Assembly (NCBI GenBank): GCA_902805475.1
Contig: CADCSX010000002.1
Coordinates: 3,224,001 to 3,288,000 of the forward strand
Direction of reading: 5' to 3'
Length of the DNA: 64,000 nt
Origin: Entonaema liquescens
Lineage: Eukaryota; Ascomycota; Sordariomycetes; Xylariales; Xylariaceae
Position 1 is the stretch's first letter, and each line of letters starts with the position of its first letter. The notes under the pieces were generated by a model. It searched no databases. It saw nothing but the letters and a program-made list of their open reading frames with translations, and was not told the origin of the DNA. The translations under genes were made by a program, and so were the position numbers. Shown here piece after piece: positions 11,814-22,188 of this stretch.

Positions 11814-12442
11814 TTTCTCTGATATGGGAAGATGCGATAATAGGTTTTGGGAGTACAGAAAATGCTCATGGAACACTGGCTCGTGTGAGTTACCTACCTA
11901 CCTACATAGGAGCATACTCTCCATTCGACGATGTCATGATCTTTATGGTTCGCCAAGTATATATCCATGACGTCAGGGTAACGTCGCCCGTCAAGATCCC
12001 AGGAATTCACTTACTTATACAGAGCATAATAATGATTTCAACAAGAGTGAATGAGCCGTGCCATATGAGAATATTTGCTAGATGATGTTGAGATACTGGT
12101 TATTGACGTATTTCTTAAGGTAGAAGTGTAACGTGTCTGACCTCGGGTACCTAACGATGATAGGAGAATCTCACCATTACTCTAAACATGTATTAATAAT
12201 AGGGTAGTTAAAGAAGTTCGAGTCTGCCTATACATAAGAAGGAAGACTATCTTATGATTTGGTAGCTATTCGGATAAGTGGTGCCGTCCGTGGATTTCTG
12301 TATTATTTTTTAATATCACACATGGAAATTGACGAAGTGATACGCGTACCTTGGGTAGATTTCCAATATTCACGCGTGGTTAATCAAAGATAACTAATTC
12401 CAAATATCAATATATTAGTAGCTTCTTATTCTATTGGTTATT
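11814..12442. other. intergenic between two minus-strand genes
   Basis: Holds the SDR promoter, including a short ACCTACCTACCTAC simple repeat near 11890, and the 3' flank of the metalloprotease. No gene was seen. Confidence 0.5.
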
Positions 12443-14485
12443 CTACTTCTTGACCTGGCACTCTTTGGAGATAGAGACCGTCGGGTCGGACTCAGAAGTA
12501 GCTGTTAATCTAACAACTCCGCTACCCGCGGCCTCTGCTGCAGCACCAACAGCTACATTAACAGTGCTAGAAGAACCAAACTTAACAGTAGCCAAAGCGT
12601 TCGGCACCTCAACGCGCCACCCGTCGCCATCTACCTCTGCGCTGATTCGATAGATATCTGAGGTCAGATATGCAGATAGGTCTTGAGGATGCGTCGCGTT
12701 ACCATCCGCATATGTGCCAGAATTGGTTAGGCGGAACGCGCATGTTACGCCCTGACCGCCACTGGCCCTAGCCCTTGGTCCCTCCGCAATCTGGCCCTCG
12801 CTCAGATCAACGCCGTAAGTGCTAGACCCGCTACCGTCGAGCGACCGTACACCCACGGTATAACGGAGGATACCAACATCGTCGCGACGAATGTCGACGA
12901 TGTAGAAATGCAACCTGTTTGCTTCATCGGTGTATTCATATTCGCTACCCGATCGCGTACCTGCATGGAACAGCGCATCAGCTAATTGACGGTAGTCACC
13001 GATGGTTAGCTTGGAAGCTGTGCCGTCAGGTCGGTAGAAGTCAATAACATCGATGTCCTGCGGGTTAGCGTCAATCGTCCACTGGAAGGGGGCATTGTCG
13101 GTATCCTTGGTCTTGCTGACCATGACTCCCGAGTCAGGAGTAAAGGAGTCAGCACCCATTCTATCGATGACTTCGATATCGTAATTGTTGTAACCACCGC
13201 CGTCGCAGAGAGCGTCAGTGCTAACGTTACAGAATGGCGAAAGGTCCTCGCCAAGAATGACGTGTAATCCTAGCAATTCCCCTTCCCCTGGATTGATGCA
13301 TCGTGCAGTGATCTCAGCAACTACGGGGCCGGAGCTGGATAAAGCTTCACGAGAAACCGTAAGCACGCTTGAGTTATCAGCTAAACTGATGCGCAACTTG
13401 TCCGAAACGGTGTGAAGAGAACCTAAGCTTCCGCCAAGAGTTGCTGGGATCTGCCAACGCGTGTGCGGACCGCCTGGACCATTGAAGCTGCCTCGAGACA
13501 GCATCGACCAAGGACCCGTATAAGCGCGACGCGGCGGGTCGCCATACGGGTTGTTGTAGTTGTCACCGATACCCAACAAGTGAGTTAATTCGTGAGCATA
13601 TGTGGACATGCCCGAGCTTTCCGCTTGCGTAGATGAGCCACCGCCTGCATTCGGCCAGATGACACTTGCAGCCTGCCACGATGTCCAATTTACGTATCTC
13701 GTTTGGGCATAATTGGGGAGGTTGTCATCATTCGGAGGTCCGAACTCGTCGGGCACGTCCTCGGGGCTTAAGAATTTCATCTCGCCAAATTCCTGCCAGG
13801 TAGAAGACTCATCCTGACCAGCCGAGAGGATGAAGACTAGTTCGAAAGTATTGGCGGTGTCGTTGCCCACATCCGCCCGCCACGCTCCTAGAGCATCAGT
13901 CCGCAGGTCGATAGAACAAGGTCCTTCTGATGGGCAAGCTCCTTGGTTAAAACCACCCCGCTCGTCATCATCAACACCATACTGATATGAACGGCTGGGC
14001 AGCCGATAAGCACCGAAAGCTGTCAAATCCACTCCAAATCGCCCACCTGAATCCTCCATCCAGTACTCATGGAGGGTGTGATTGTGATTGAGGTCGCTGG
14101 GCTTGTTTAGAAAATCGCGATAAAAGGCCGGGACCTCCGTACGGTCGAGGCCGGATTTAATCGGTAGCGGATTACCGAAAACGGTAGAATTTGGCGCCTG
14201 TGTAATGACGAAGGGCTTGTCTGGGTAGTCAACAGCCACGAGAGCAATATTGAAGTTTCGGATGGACCCTTTGCGGCTTGGATCAGACCAGGACGTCCCG
14301 GGAGGCGTCTTGTAGTCTGCCCATGTCATGTTATCAGGATTTACCCAATTCTGCGGATCCAGCACTTTGAACGGATCGCTCTGCGGAGTGAACGGCGCAG
14401 CCCAGGTTCGACCTGACAGAATAGCGCCGGCCAAGACGGTCATGGCGACCGCTTGGTGGCTATTGCCAGCATTCTTTAGTTTCAT
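12443..14485 (-). CDS. secreted M6-type zinc metalloprotease
   Basis: Single exon, 680 aa. A signal peptide spans about residues 1-29 (hydrophobic MTVLAGAILSG, cleavage near TWA/A). The catalytic motif HELTHLLGIGD (residues 298-308) fits the HExxHxxGxxD metzincin-like pattern of immune-inhibitor-A/M6 peptidases, with Asp308 as the probable third zinc ligand. A substrate-cleft segment YTGPWSMLSRGSFNGPGG follows. Cys pairs (GACPSEGPC) and several N-glycosylation sequons support secretion. The C-terminal ~200 residues form a beta-rich extension ending SISKECQVKK. It is likely an extracellular protein-degrading enzyme. It has no operon-like partner. M6 assignment rests on the zinc motif and overall layout; substrates are unknown. 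Confidence 0.88.
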   Translation of the reverse strand: MKLKNAGNSHQAVAMTVLAGAILSGRTWAAPFTPQSDPFKVLDPQNWVNPDNMTWADYKTPPGTSWSDPSRKGSIRNFNIALVAVDYPDKPFVITQAPNSTVFGNPLPIKSGLDRTEVPAFYRDFLNKPSDLNHNHTLHEYWMEDSGGRFGVDLTAFGAYRLPSRSYQYGVDDDERGGFNQGACPSEGPCSIDLRTDALGAWRADVGNDTANTFELVFILSAGQDESSTWQEFGEMKFLSPEDVPDEFGPPNDDNLPNYAQTRYVNWTSWQAASVIWPNAGGGSSTQAESSGMSTYAHELTHLLGIGDNYNNPYGDPPRRAYTGPWSMLSRGSFNGPGGPHTRWQIPATLGGSLGSLHTVSDKLRISLADNSSVLTVSREALSSSGPVVAEITARCINPGEGELLGLHVILGEDLSPFCNVSTDALCDGGGYNNYDIEVIDRMGADSFTPDSGVMVSKTKDTDNAPFQWTIDANPQDIDVIDFYRPDGTASKLTIGDYRQLADALFHAGTRSGSEYEYTDEANRLHFYIVDIRRDDVGILRYTVGVRSLDGSGSSTYGVDLSEGQIAEGPRARASGGQGVTCAFRLTNSGTYADGNATHPQDLSAYLTSDIYRISAEVDGDGWRVEVPNALATVKFGSSSTVNVAVGAAAEAAGSGVVRLTATSESDPTVSISKECQVKK

Positions 14486-15499
14486 TGTCTATACGGCGCT
14501 GGACTGGATTCCTGGTAGATTCAACCAGGTGTCTTCACGCCCTCAACGAAGAAGCGCGTGGGAGAAGAGACTAAAACATAAATGTCTGGCTTTCGGGGCA
14601 TTGTAGATATAAATACGACACCCGTGAGCACGACATAAGGCACATTCGTGTCGATCGTACCTGTTGATCGTAAGGTAGCTTGGCATAATGATGCGGACTC
14701 CATATCACCTACATCAGCTCCAGCAATTCGATCCATAATCCAGCCTTGCTCTACCACCATGGTCGAATACTAGGGAAGCATCCCGGAATTAGCTAGCATA
14801 TTGTTGACTCTTATCACCACCACCTGCTGGATTAGGTAGGTAGACAAGGTGTAGAACACTTGGCGAAGATAGGGGTATCTGGCTCCGAGCAACGCTGCGA
14901 CTTAATGCGGAGAACCTGGTTGAAAAGCGTCGGGTCTTAAACGCTTAGCTAGGTAGTTCTATACTGGCCGAGCCCTATCCACTTATCCAGGTCCCTTCTT
15001 TTCGTATGAGGAATATTTCGTGTTGACTTCCAATTCAGCCTCAAGTAGTCAAACTCAGACTATGCTGCAATTATGAAGATGCGCATCATTAGCGAAGCAA
15101 GTGCGCCGGCGGTATTACTATTACTATGCTGGCTAGGTAATCAAAGCACTAAGATTACCTATCCCTATTGACCATCTAAATGGTATAAATAATTGAGGAG
15201 TAGTCTTCTGGGATGTGAGCTTGATAACTCCTTACGGAAGCCCGTATTACTCTATGGAACTCCTGTGGAATTTCCGCACCCTAAATGGTTTATCAAGATC
15301 AAAGCCATCATATAAACAGTAGTAGTACGAAAGGTATGGCTATGGGCCCGCGTCTGAGCACCTTTGACATCCCGCCATGTGCGGCGGATGTCCTGGAGGC
15401 AGGTCAACCCAACTATATCCTGGCGCATCATCCCAACCTCTAACCCAAAACGGCAAGGCGCCTCGACTAGCGCACATTAGGCTAAGCTTCCTCCCTATT
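14486..15499. other. intergenic, no gene seen
   Basis: Promoter side of the metalloprotease gene, then non-coding DNA leading into the A/T island. A 79-codon minus frame (14521-14760) has no recognisable domain. Confidence 0.45.
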
Positions 15500-15725
15500 A
15501 TTCTACTAACATAACTTTTATAAAACTTATCTTTTTATATACTAATTTTAACTTAAATTTTTTGAAATTTAAAATTTAAATTTATTAAAAATTAATTAAT
15601 AATTAATTGCAAATTAATTTTTAATTAATTAATAATAAATTGAAATATTTTAAATTTTTTAAAAATAAAAAATAATAATATAATAATCGATTTCTAATTA
15701 ATTCCTAATCGATTAGATAAAATGA
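15500..15725. other. A/T island, possible RIP remnant or AT-rich element
   Basis: About 220 bp made almost entirely of A and T, dominated by TTAATTAA, AAATTTAAA and AATAATAAT words. Several are palindromic, such as ATTAATTAAT and TTAATTAATTAATAA near 15588-15640. The edges are abrupt: ordinary sequence with CG-containing words lies immediately on both sides. No coding potential. Confidence 0.75.
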
Positions 15726-15825
15726 GTAAAAACTTAATGGTTGACACGCGCTGTAATTATAGCGTATTTAGTGAGTAATACGCCCTGTAACTTAGTGCAT
15801 CTTCAGCGCTTTAAAGCCTTAAAGC

Positions 15826-16689
15826 TCACTCTACTGTGGAAACCTTACTTGAGTCTTGGCTACTCAAATGTCTGCCTAATCGGGTTAGAGGTTGGGGTGA
15901 TGCGCAAGGATATAGTTGGGTTGACCTGTATACTCCGGATGTCGGCGTAGGGCTCGTAAATTGAGTTGTGGCTATCGGATGACCTGTGTTAGTAGCGGGA
16001 TCTGTAATTTCAGCATTGGCACTGGATATCCTTGGAGTGGTTATCGCAGAGGTCTGTGTTATGGTTGCAGGTTGAAGTATCGGTCTTGGCGAGCAATCCA
16101 ATCCAGAAAGAATGTAGTCCCAGTTGGACAGATACTCTGGCACATCGGCGGTCGCTTTGTAGCCATTGGCATCAAGCTTCTCGACGCCGGCGGTAATGAC
16201 CAGTGGTACACTATGCTGTGCTAGGTAACAGCTCTCGATCTTGGTGGTTTTGGTACGCGGGCTTGAGTCTGAATCTCCTATGGTGATGCTACAGTCGGCG
16301 GATTGCGCGTGAGGAAAAGTGCACGTATCGCAGTCGCCCAATCTGCATTCCCATGCTGTCGATGCGCCTCCAGAACCACTCGTCCATGTCCCACCATACA
16401 CCGAACCCCGCGTGTGGTAAATTTGCGCGGGGTATATACCGAGATCACGACAAGCGTCATTCTCCGGTGAGTTTGTGGTCGGGCAGTCGACCTGGTACGT
16501 CAGAACGATGCCGGTTCTGAACCCCTCATTATATGTCCTTCTTTCCACAATAGATGCATCCAATCTCTCAGGAACTGGTGCCAGCTGCCATACTGCTGTG
16601 ATGGACTGGATCTCCTGTGCAGCAACATGGTAGTGTAGAAGAGCATTACAAGCAAGAGAGCCGACTGCTCTGCAGCTCAACTACACCAT
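15826..16689 (-). CDS. putative secreted Ser/Thr-rich protein, start codon doubtful
   Basis: Open frame of about 284 codons on the minus strand. It shows residues typical of secreted fungal proteins: multiple cysteines (VDCPTT, CRDLG, WECRLGDCDTCTF, SADCS, ESCY) and an ordered beta-like core ending HSVPLVITAGVEKLDANG. A Thr/Ser/Pro-rich tail follows (TITQTSAITTPRISS). I do not recognise a named domain. The only in-frame ATG upstream (16689-16687) is followed by GTG and then TAG at 16683-16681, so the would-be signal peptide is interrupted at codon 3. Downstream of the TAG the frame is open (LSCRAVGSLACNALL). Alternatives are an unseen upstream exon or a real nonsense mutation. The C-terminus may also be missing a spliced exon with a GPI tail. 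Confidence 0.55.
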
Positions 16690-17706
16690 TTTTCGAAATC
16701 TAGTGAGTAGCTGGCGCAGAGTGGTAGCTGAACAAGTCTGATTTTTGGGAGCTAGCTCAATTTATAACATTGGGCTGCCAAGATAGGCCCCTGTTATGTC
16801 TGGTTATATCTGACGATAGCCATTGGGCGTAGGAAATAAGCGTAGCAGCGGATTTACCTTAAAGGAAATCGAATGCGATATCTAACTGGATTAGCTTCTT
16901 CATTTTTCTTTCCCTTGCTTCTCTACGCTCTTGCGTGCCTAATACTTGTCGATACATGTCTTCATAGATAAGACGGTTTCTCGACGAAGCAAAATGCATA
17001 GACGACTGGTGTCATCACTAGCTGGGAATACCAGCCAGCCACTTGGTTCATAATAATGTTCTGTTGAGCGACGTTGATTTCCTTCTTGATCATTTGGACA
17101 GTTTTGTGGTTTAAACCAAGCCCATTCCCACTCCGCTGGGAATAGGGTGAGTCTAATAGAGAACTGGTGGTTCACTCTCTACTGCTGGATAATTTGGTGG
17201 CACATGCAATGACTACTTGGGAAGCTTACGACATTCGAGTTGTTCGATCTCAAGCGAACACTGAGAAGTCGTGAAGTTATGAACCAAGCATACTGTCGAG
17301 CGATGAGGGGGATAAATAGCCAGATACAAGACTACTGTAGCCATGGTGGGAAGCTCCTCTCGTCGATCGCGTATGCAAAAAGAACTTTCCAAGCGAGATA
17401 AATTCAACAGTTTCCTGCAGTTTAGACTGTATTTGACAAGTTACAATGACCGAACTCATGGTATCGGTATGCGAACGAGCATCGCCTCTTCTGTCACGCT
17501 AAGAACTATGGTTCAGATAACCGAGTGGTCTGGCTGGGAGTTCCTCTCCCACCGCTAGGACGGGATCCGAGCCGAACCGAACGTCGTTAATGGTCCACTT
17601 AAAATACGACTGGCTACAACTCTCAATTCCTACCCAGGCAGGTGGTCTACTTAATTCATCAAAAGCAACGCTTATGTTGAGGATTATTTAACTTAGAACC
17701 TCAGTG
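16690..17706. other. intergenic, no secure gene
   Basis: A possible two-exon minus-strand hypothetical gene (about 17341 to 16939) could be forced together by splicing, but it rests on one weak acceptor and no family, so it is not called. The rest is promoter DNA for the flanking genes. Confidence 0.4.
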
Positions 17707-19434
17707 ATGGCGACGCAAGAAAAGTCCGGCGGAATGGAACAGCTTGAAGAACCCAAGAGCTCAGCTGCGGAATGCGGGCAGACTAAATCCGGGGTAGGAG
17801 AGGCTTCAACCATGGGGACTATATGGCGCCGTTTGGTCATGTTCTCGCTTTGCCTCGCTCTATTTCTCTCCGCGTTAGATATCACTATCGTAGCAACTGC
17901 GTTACCAACCATCGCCCGAAACCTCAATGCCAGCGCCGCCGAGTACGCCTGGATAGGAAGCTGCTACACCCTCGCAAGCACGCCATCGGTCACCATTTGG
18001 GCCAAGTTATCCGATATCTTCGGTCGAAAGCCCATCATAATACTGGATAATGCTGTCTTTTTGGTGGGTAGTTTGATATCGGGTCTGGCTGGATCCGTCT
18101 CGATGCTGATCGTGGGTCGTGTTGTCCAAGGCCTCGGTGCCGGTGGCTGTACGATCCTAGTAACTATTATCATTAGTGACCTTTTTGCATTGCGCGACAG
18201 AGCCAAGTACTATGGCCTCACAGGAATTGTGTATGCCATATCGACCAGCCTTGGACCTGTATTGGGTGGTGTTTTCACCCAGACTATTGGATGGAAGTGG
18301 TGCTGTCAGTATTTCCCCATGCTTGGCTATAAACCTCAAACCTTTATCACATGATAGCTTAAGTTCTACTTTACTAATACAATTTGATATCTGCCTTTTA
18401 GTCTTCATTAACTTACCATTCGATGGTGTGTCACTCCTCGTACTTCTTTTCACCCTACACATCCATAACCCCCGAACCCCTGTCATTGCTGGGTTGAGGT
18501 CTTTGGACTGGATTGGATCGCTTCTAGTCATTGGCGGCACAATATGTTTCCTCTATGGCCTCGAGTCCGGCGGCGGTGGGACTGATTAATGGGGTTCCGC
18601 GAAGGTTATCTGTTTGTTGATTGTTGGCGTTATTATACTGCTTCTGTTCGGCGTCTACGAGCACACGCTGGCAAAGGACCCTCTAGTTCCTACTCGGATC
18701 TTCTCGCGCCGCACTAATGTCGCTTCTTTCATGATCATCTGCCTCCATGGCTTCGTTTTATCTCTTATGACTACTTCTTGCCTCTCTATTTTCAGACAGC
18801 CTTACACTTCGACCTCATCATTTCCGGTGTCACTCTCCTCGCTCTCGTTCTACCTATTTCAGCTTCAACGATGAGTACTGGCTGGTATGTTAGACGGACC
18901 GGGAATTATCTCCTTCCGATTTGGATTGGGTGCGTAATAATGACCCTTGGGACGGGCTTGCTTATTGACCTTGGGCCTACCACGGACTGGGCTAAGATCA
19001 TCCTTTTCCAAATCCTTATGGGTGTTGGAGCTGGGCCGCTGTTTCAGGCCCCTATGATCGCCTTTCAGAGCCACTTAGCCCAGGAGGATATCGCGGCAGC
19101 ATCATCTGCTTCGATGCTCCTGAGGAATCTGGGCACCTCGATGTCCATTATTGTGGGGTCAGTACTCCTACAGAAGGGCCTCGGGAGCCAATTTACTATG
19201 GCACCAGACACGCAGAATTTTAACACGGAGTTCGCATCAGCGATGAGGCCCATGTGGGGATTCTACACCGCAGTGGCTGGTTTAATGATAGCTACGGCTC
19301 TTTTCATTCAGAAAATGCCGGAGAAGGAAGGATCTGAGACAGAGAGTATGGGACTAGGTAGTACGATTGTAAATCAAAAGGAAGGCGAAAAAGTCCAATA
19401 TAGAATGGGTATACGTAGAAGTTATTATTATTAG
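17707..19434 (+). pseudogene. broken DHA2-type (14-TM) MFS transporter
   Basis: Fungal multidrug/toxin-efflux type MFS protein of about 540 aa if intact. The ATG at 17707 opens a hydrophilic tail, then TM1 (MFSLCLALFLSALDITIVATALPTI) with the family DxxxV-ALP motif, and WAKLSDIFGRKP (motif A). VGRVVQGLGAGG and GPVLGGVFTQTIGWKWC (motif C) follow. An intron at 18305-18401 (GTCAGT...TTTTAG) joins WKWC to FFINLPFDG. Two lesions follow. There is an in-frame TAA at 18587-18589 inside the loop after GLESGGGGTD. There is also a one-base loss in the T run 18756-18759, after which the protein continues in another frame as YDYFLPLYFQTALHFD up to the stop at 19434. TM content is otherwise well conserved, so inactivation is recent, or the T-run shift is a consensus error. 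It is likely exported from a small cluster with its right-hand neighbours. Confidence 0.85.
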
Positions 19435-19828
19435 AGTATATGTCCATATATAATAGGCTTTGATGTACCCCTATTCAGCCTCAACCTCTACTGCTAGACT
19501 ATAATGTCAACCATAATGACTTCCTTGAGTAATCCCTACAATTAACCTATAGTTGGATGAGTGCTAATAGTGTGCGCAGTCCCATTTTGCTACGGGATAC
19601 CCTCGCCCTTCCGAAGATCGGGATGTGGGCGTTCGGCAACTATGAAATGTTCGTTGTACCTATATTCGGAAACCTGACAGGCTCGAGCTTGTTTCTCCAC
19701 CCATATCGCCGACCCGGTCGCTGATGTTGGAGCGATAGATGCTCGCTTTTCGCTTTTGCGTCTCAATATAAGCTACGACTCAGTATAGCAGACGAAGCAT
19801 GTATTTTTGTACCTATTCGAGAAAAACC
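19435..19828. other. intergenic with promoter of the SnoaL-like gene
   Basis: No gene was seen. A TATA-like CAATATAAGC lies near 19763-19772, about 60 bp before the ATG of the next gene. Confidence 0.4.
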
Positions 19829-20817
19829 ATGTCTTCTCAAAGTTCACTTGCCGACCTTGGGGCTCGTGTCGAAGCGGCGGAGCGTCTTGCGCAACGTGTT
19901 TGTAGAATGCTTTCCTATCCTAGACAGTCATGATACTTATAGCCGCTCATTCTAACCTCTCGTGTATTATGTATAGGCATACGACCGGGGCGCAGTGGAA
20001 AATGTGTTCAGCAAGTATATGCACCTGCACAACGTTTTCCAAGATGAACAAATTAAGGACCTCTGGGTCTCCCGAGGCACACCAGGTATCCATGCCCAGT
20101 ACACTAACGTAGGCGTGTACACCAACTACGACAGCGTCATGGCGTATCATACGGGGCGCCCTTCACCGAAGGGTAAACTGATACTACACGAGACCACAAC
20201 GCCTCTCATCGAGGTCGCCGGAGACGGAAAGACTGCCAAAGGGTTCTGGCTCATGGCTGGCGTCGAGTCGGGCCTAGCCGAACTGGAGAATGTCGGGGCA
20301 ATGCCGGAAAATCTATACGAGCCCACGGATAAAAACGTTGATGGAAAACGTGTCTGGGCCCATTGGGTTTGGTGCCAGTATGCGCTCGACTTCCTAAAGC
20401 AGGACGGCGAGTGGAAGATTTGGCACTTTAGGTGCTTGGAGGTTGCGAGGGCTCCATACAGCGAGGACTGGATCAGTTTCGCGTCGAAAAACCGGGCGGC
20501 ATTTGAAAAGGTGTGTTTTCTATCTTGCTATTCATCATCTACCTACCTCTTTGTAAGGAGATCATCGCTACATGGAAGAAAAGTCTAATGCGATTGAAGG
20601 ATCTTGCATACTTTGGGCACGATGGGAAAGCCGTCTTCATGTCAACTCCAGACCAATCAGCTGAGAAAGTAAGTAAACCTAAACATGTTTAATTCGCCGC
20701 ATGCACCTGCTGACAATGTCATAGAAAGCCGATATCTATTCACCTGATCTCAGTCGGAAGCTAGATGTCCCGTTGCCACGACCTTACGACACATTCGGCG
20801 ATGTAGAAGAGTACTGA
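19829..20817 (+). CDS. SnoaL/NTF2-like domain protein
   Basis: Four exons: 19829-19897, 19977-20510, 20558-20668 and 20725-20817, giving 268 aa. All introns are phase 0 and 46-79 bp long; the first donor (GTTTGT) is weak, but the joined LAQR-AYDRGAVENVFSKYMH fits the family's first helix. The hallmark SnoaL-like strand WVWCQYALDFLKQDGEWKIWHF ends near residue 167, and a cone fold of helix then curved sheet is expected. Related proteins act as cyclases, dehydratases or small binding proteins in secondary or aromatic metabolism. No catalytic residue can be assigned by eye. It lies next to the broken MFS gene (+) and the FAD-monooxygenase stub (-), so it is probably the surviving member of that group. 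Confidence 0.82.
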
Positions 20818-21240
20818 ATTAAGGCTTTCTTATTTGTGCTTCTATGGATCAATAAAATGTTATCTATAACCATGAAGATTATTATTGGACTCATTAGGTA
20901 CCTAGGTACCTATTTACTCAATTTATTTGCTGTTTGAAACGCGGCTCCCTTTCCATCTCAACTAGGCTGGTCTATTTACTCGAGGATCTACGTTGGCGAA
21001 TACAGTAGCTCGTAATGTTATCTGATAAGTAGATGGAACTGAATTTGTAACGCTTAAACTCCTTACATACTTCCCAGGGATGGAATTCCGCGCCCCCTTT
21101 TATATAGATGCCATAACATATTCTCCGGCTAGCCCAACTTCCCCCTTGACAATCCAACCAGAGCTATTGGTGGGTTGTCATCGCCTAGGTCCTTTATAAG
21201 TGTGGTCCTATCAATTTTAGTGTTTTTTCCGAGTGTGAGC
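20818..21240. other. intergenic, former body of an FAD monooxygenase lost here
   Basis: Contains the 3' flank of the SnoaL-like gene, with an AATAAA-like AATAAAATG at about 20850-20858, and a palindromic GGTACCTAGGTACC near 20899-20912. There is no remaining homology to the monooxygenase whose first two exons lie at 21241-21426. Confidence 0.45.
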
Positions 21241-21426
21241 CCTGCTCAACCGTAGCGAGCGTTCTAAGATAGTGATCGATCTGTTTGACCCACGCAAAGC
21301 AATGCCCTGGCGTCATTCTAGTTAGCTGGCTGGCGTTGTGCTTACTATCTGATGACTTACTGTTGCTAACCCGGCAATACCGCCGCCGACAATAATGATA
21401 CGGAATTTCTGTGTTTGGTCTGTCAT
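21241..21426 (-). pseudogene. N-terminal stub of an FAD-dependent monooxygenase
   Basis: Too short for ordinary gene calling. Exon 1 (21426-21361) encodes MTDQTQKFRIIIVGGGIAGLAT, containing the GxGxxG FAD-binding loop (VGGGIAG) of salicylate-hydroxylase-type flavoproteins. An intron with donor GTAAGT and acceptor GCCAG occupies 21360-21307. Exon 2 (21306 to about 21241) continues GIALRGSNRSITILERSLRLS, which matches the usual second strand ending in the acidic residue that binds the ribose (LER). Homology then stops abruptly after LRLS, and the frame runs into unrelated residues and a stop. The remaining ~350 residues expected for the family are absent. This is a truncated remnant, not an annotation gap. 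Confidence 0.75.
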
Positions 21427-22188
21427 TTTGGAATCAATCACTTGGGGTCAAATGCATGCTTGCCATCTAACTAACAACTACTTTCTCCTAGGTTTTGATA
21501 GAACCCTCAACACATATTTTATTACGATCCAAGTACCGTTTACCCACTTCCCTAGTATTACTTGAACCGGAAAGAGGGGTAAGAAAAGGGGCATTCTCAT
21601 TGGTGGTGGATGATCCTGTCGCATAGAGATCCGAACCGAACCGAGCCGAATTGTATCGGACCCCAAGAATGAACTCGGAAAGGAAACTGGCTAGTCGATA
21701 TGGATATTATTGAAACTATTCTGATATGTAGTTGAAAACCTGCCTAAGTCAGTGTGTGGCACATATCTCTGATGGGTCTGTCAGACCTCGCAATTCGATT
21801 GTCTTGTGCCCGGCACACCAGCTCAGCTCTTAATTCTTCGGATTTTGGGATTGGGTTTGATGACTGTAAAGCATGAATATTGTCTGAATAGATTGGTTTA
21901 TTTTTGTAGGGGCACGCTAAAAATACAGCGCGTTGGGCTTTAAAAATCATAGTGACTATCTTTACTTAAGTATTCATGAAAGACTCAACAGATACCTATC
22001 AAGCAGGCAGTAATTTATATGGCATAATACAGGAAACAATAATAAGTAAACCAGTGACGATGGGTTATGAGTATTTGTGCTCTATTTAGCTCACTGTTCG
22101 ACAAGGTACCTACTTGGATACATCTCATTGACGGTCATTTTTTCAGGGGAACAAAACGTCGTAATGGTCTTGAGTTTAACTCTATTAT
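21427..22188. other. intergenic, no gene seen
   Basis: Lies between the 5' end of the monooxygenase stub and the 3' end of the CocE-type pseudogene. Only short frames without recognisable domains. Confidence 0.45.

Noticed and set aside
16939..17407. Possible two-exon minus-strand hypothetical gene (frames at 17213-17407 and 16939-17175)
   Set aside because: Joining them needs one weak acceptor (GAGAG). The product has no family resemblance, and neither part has clear coding character.
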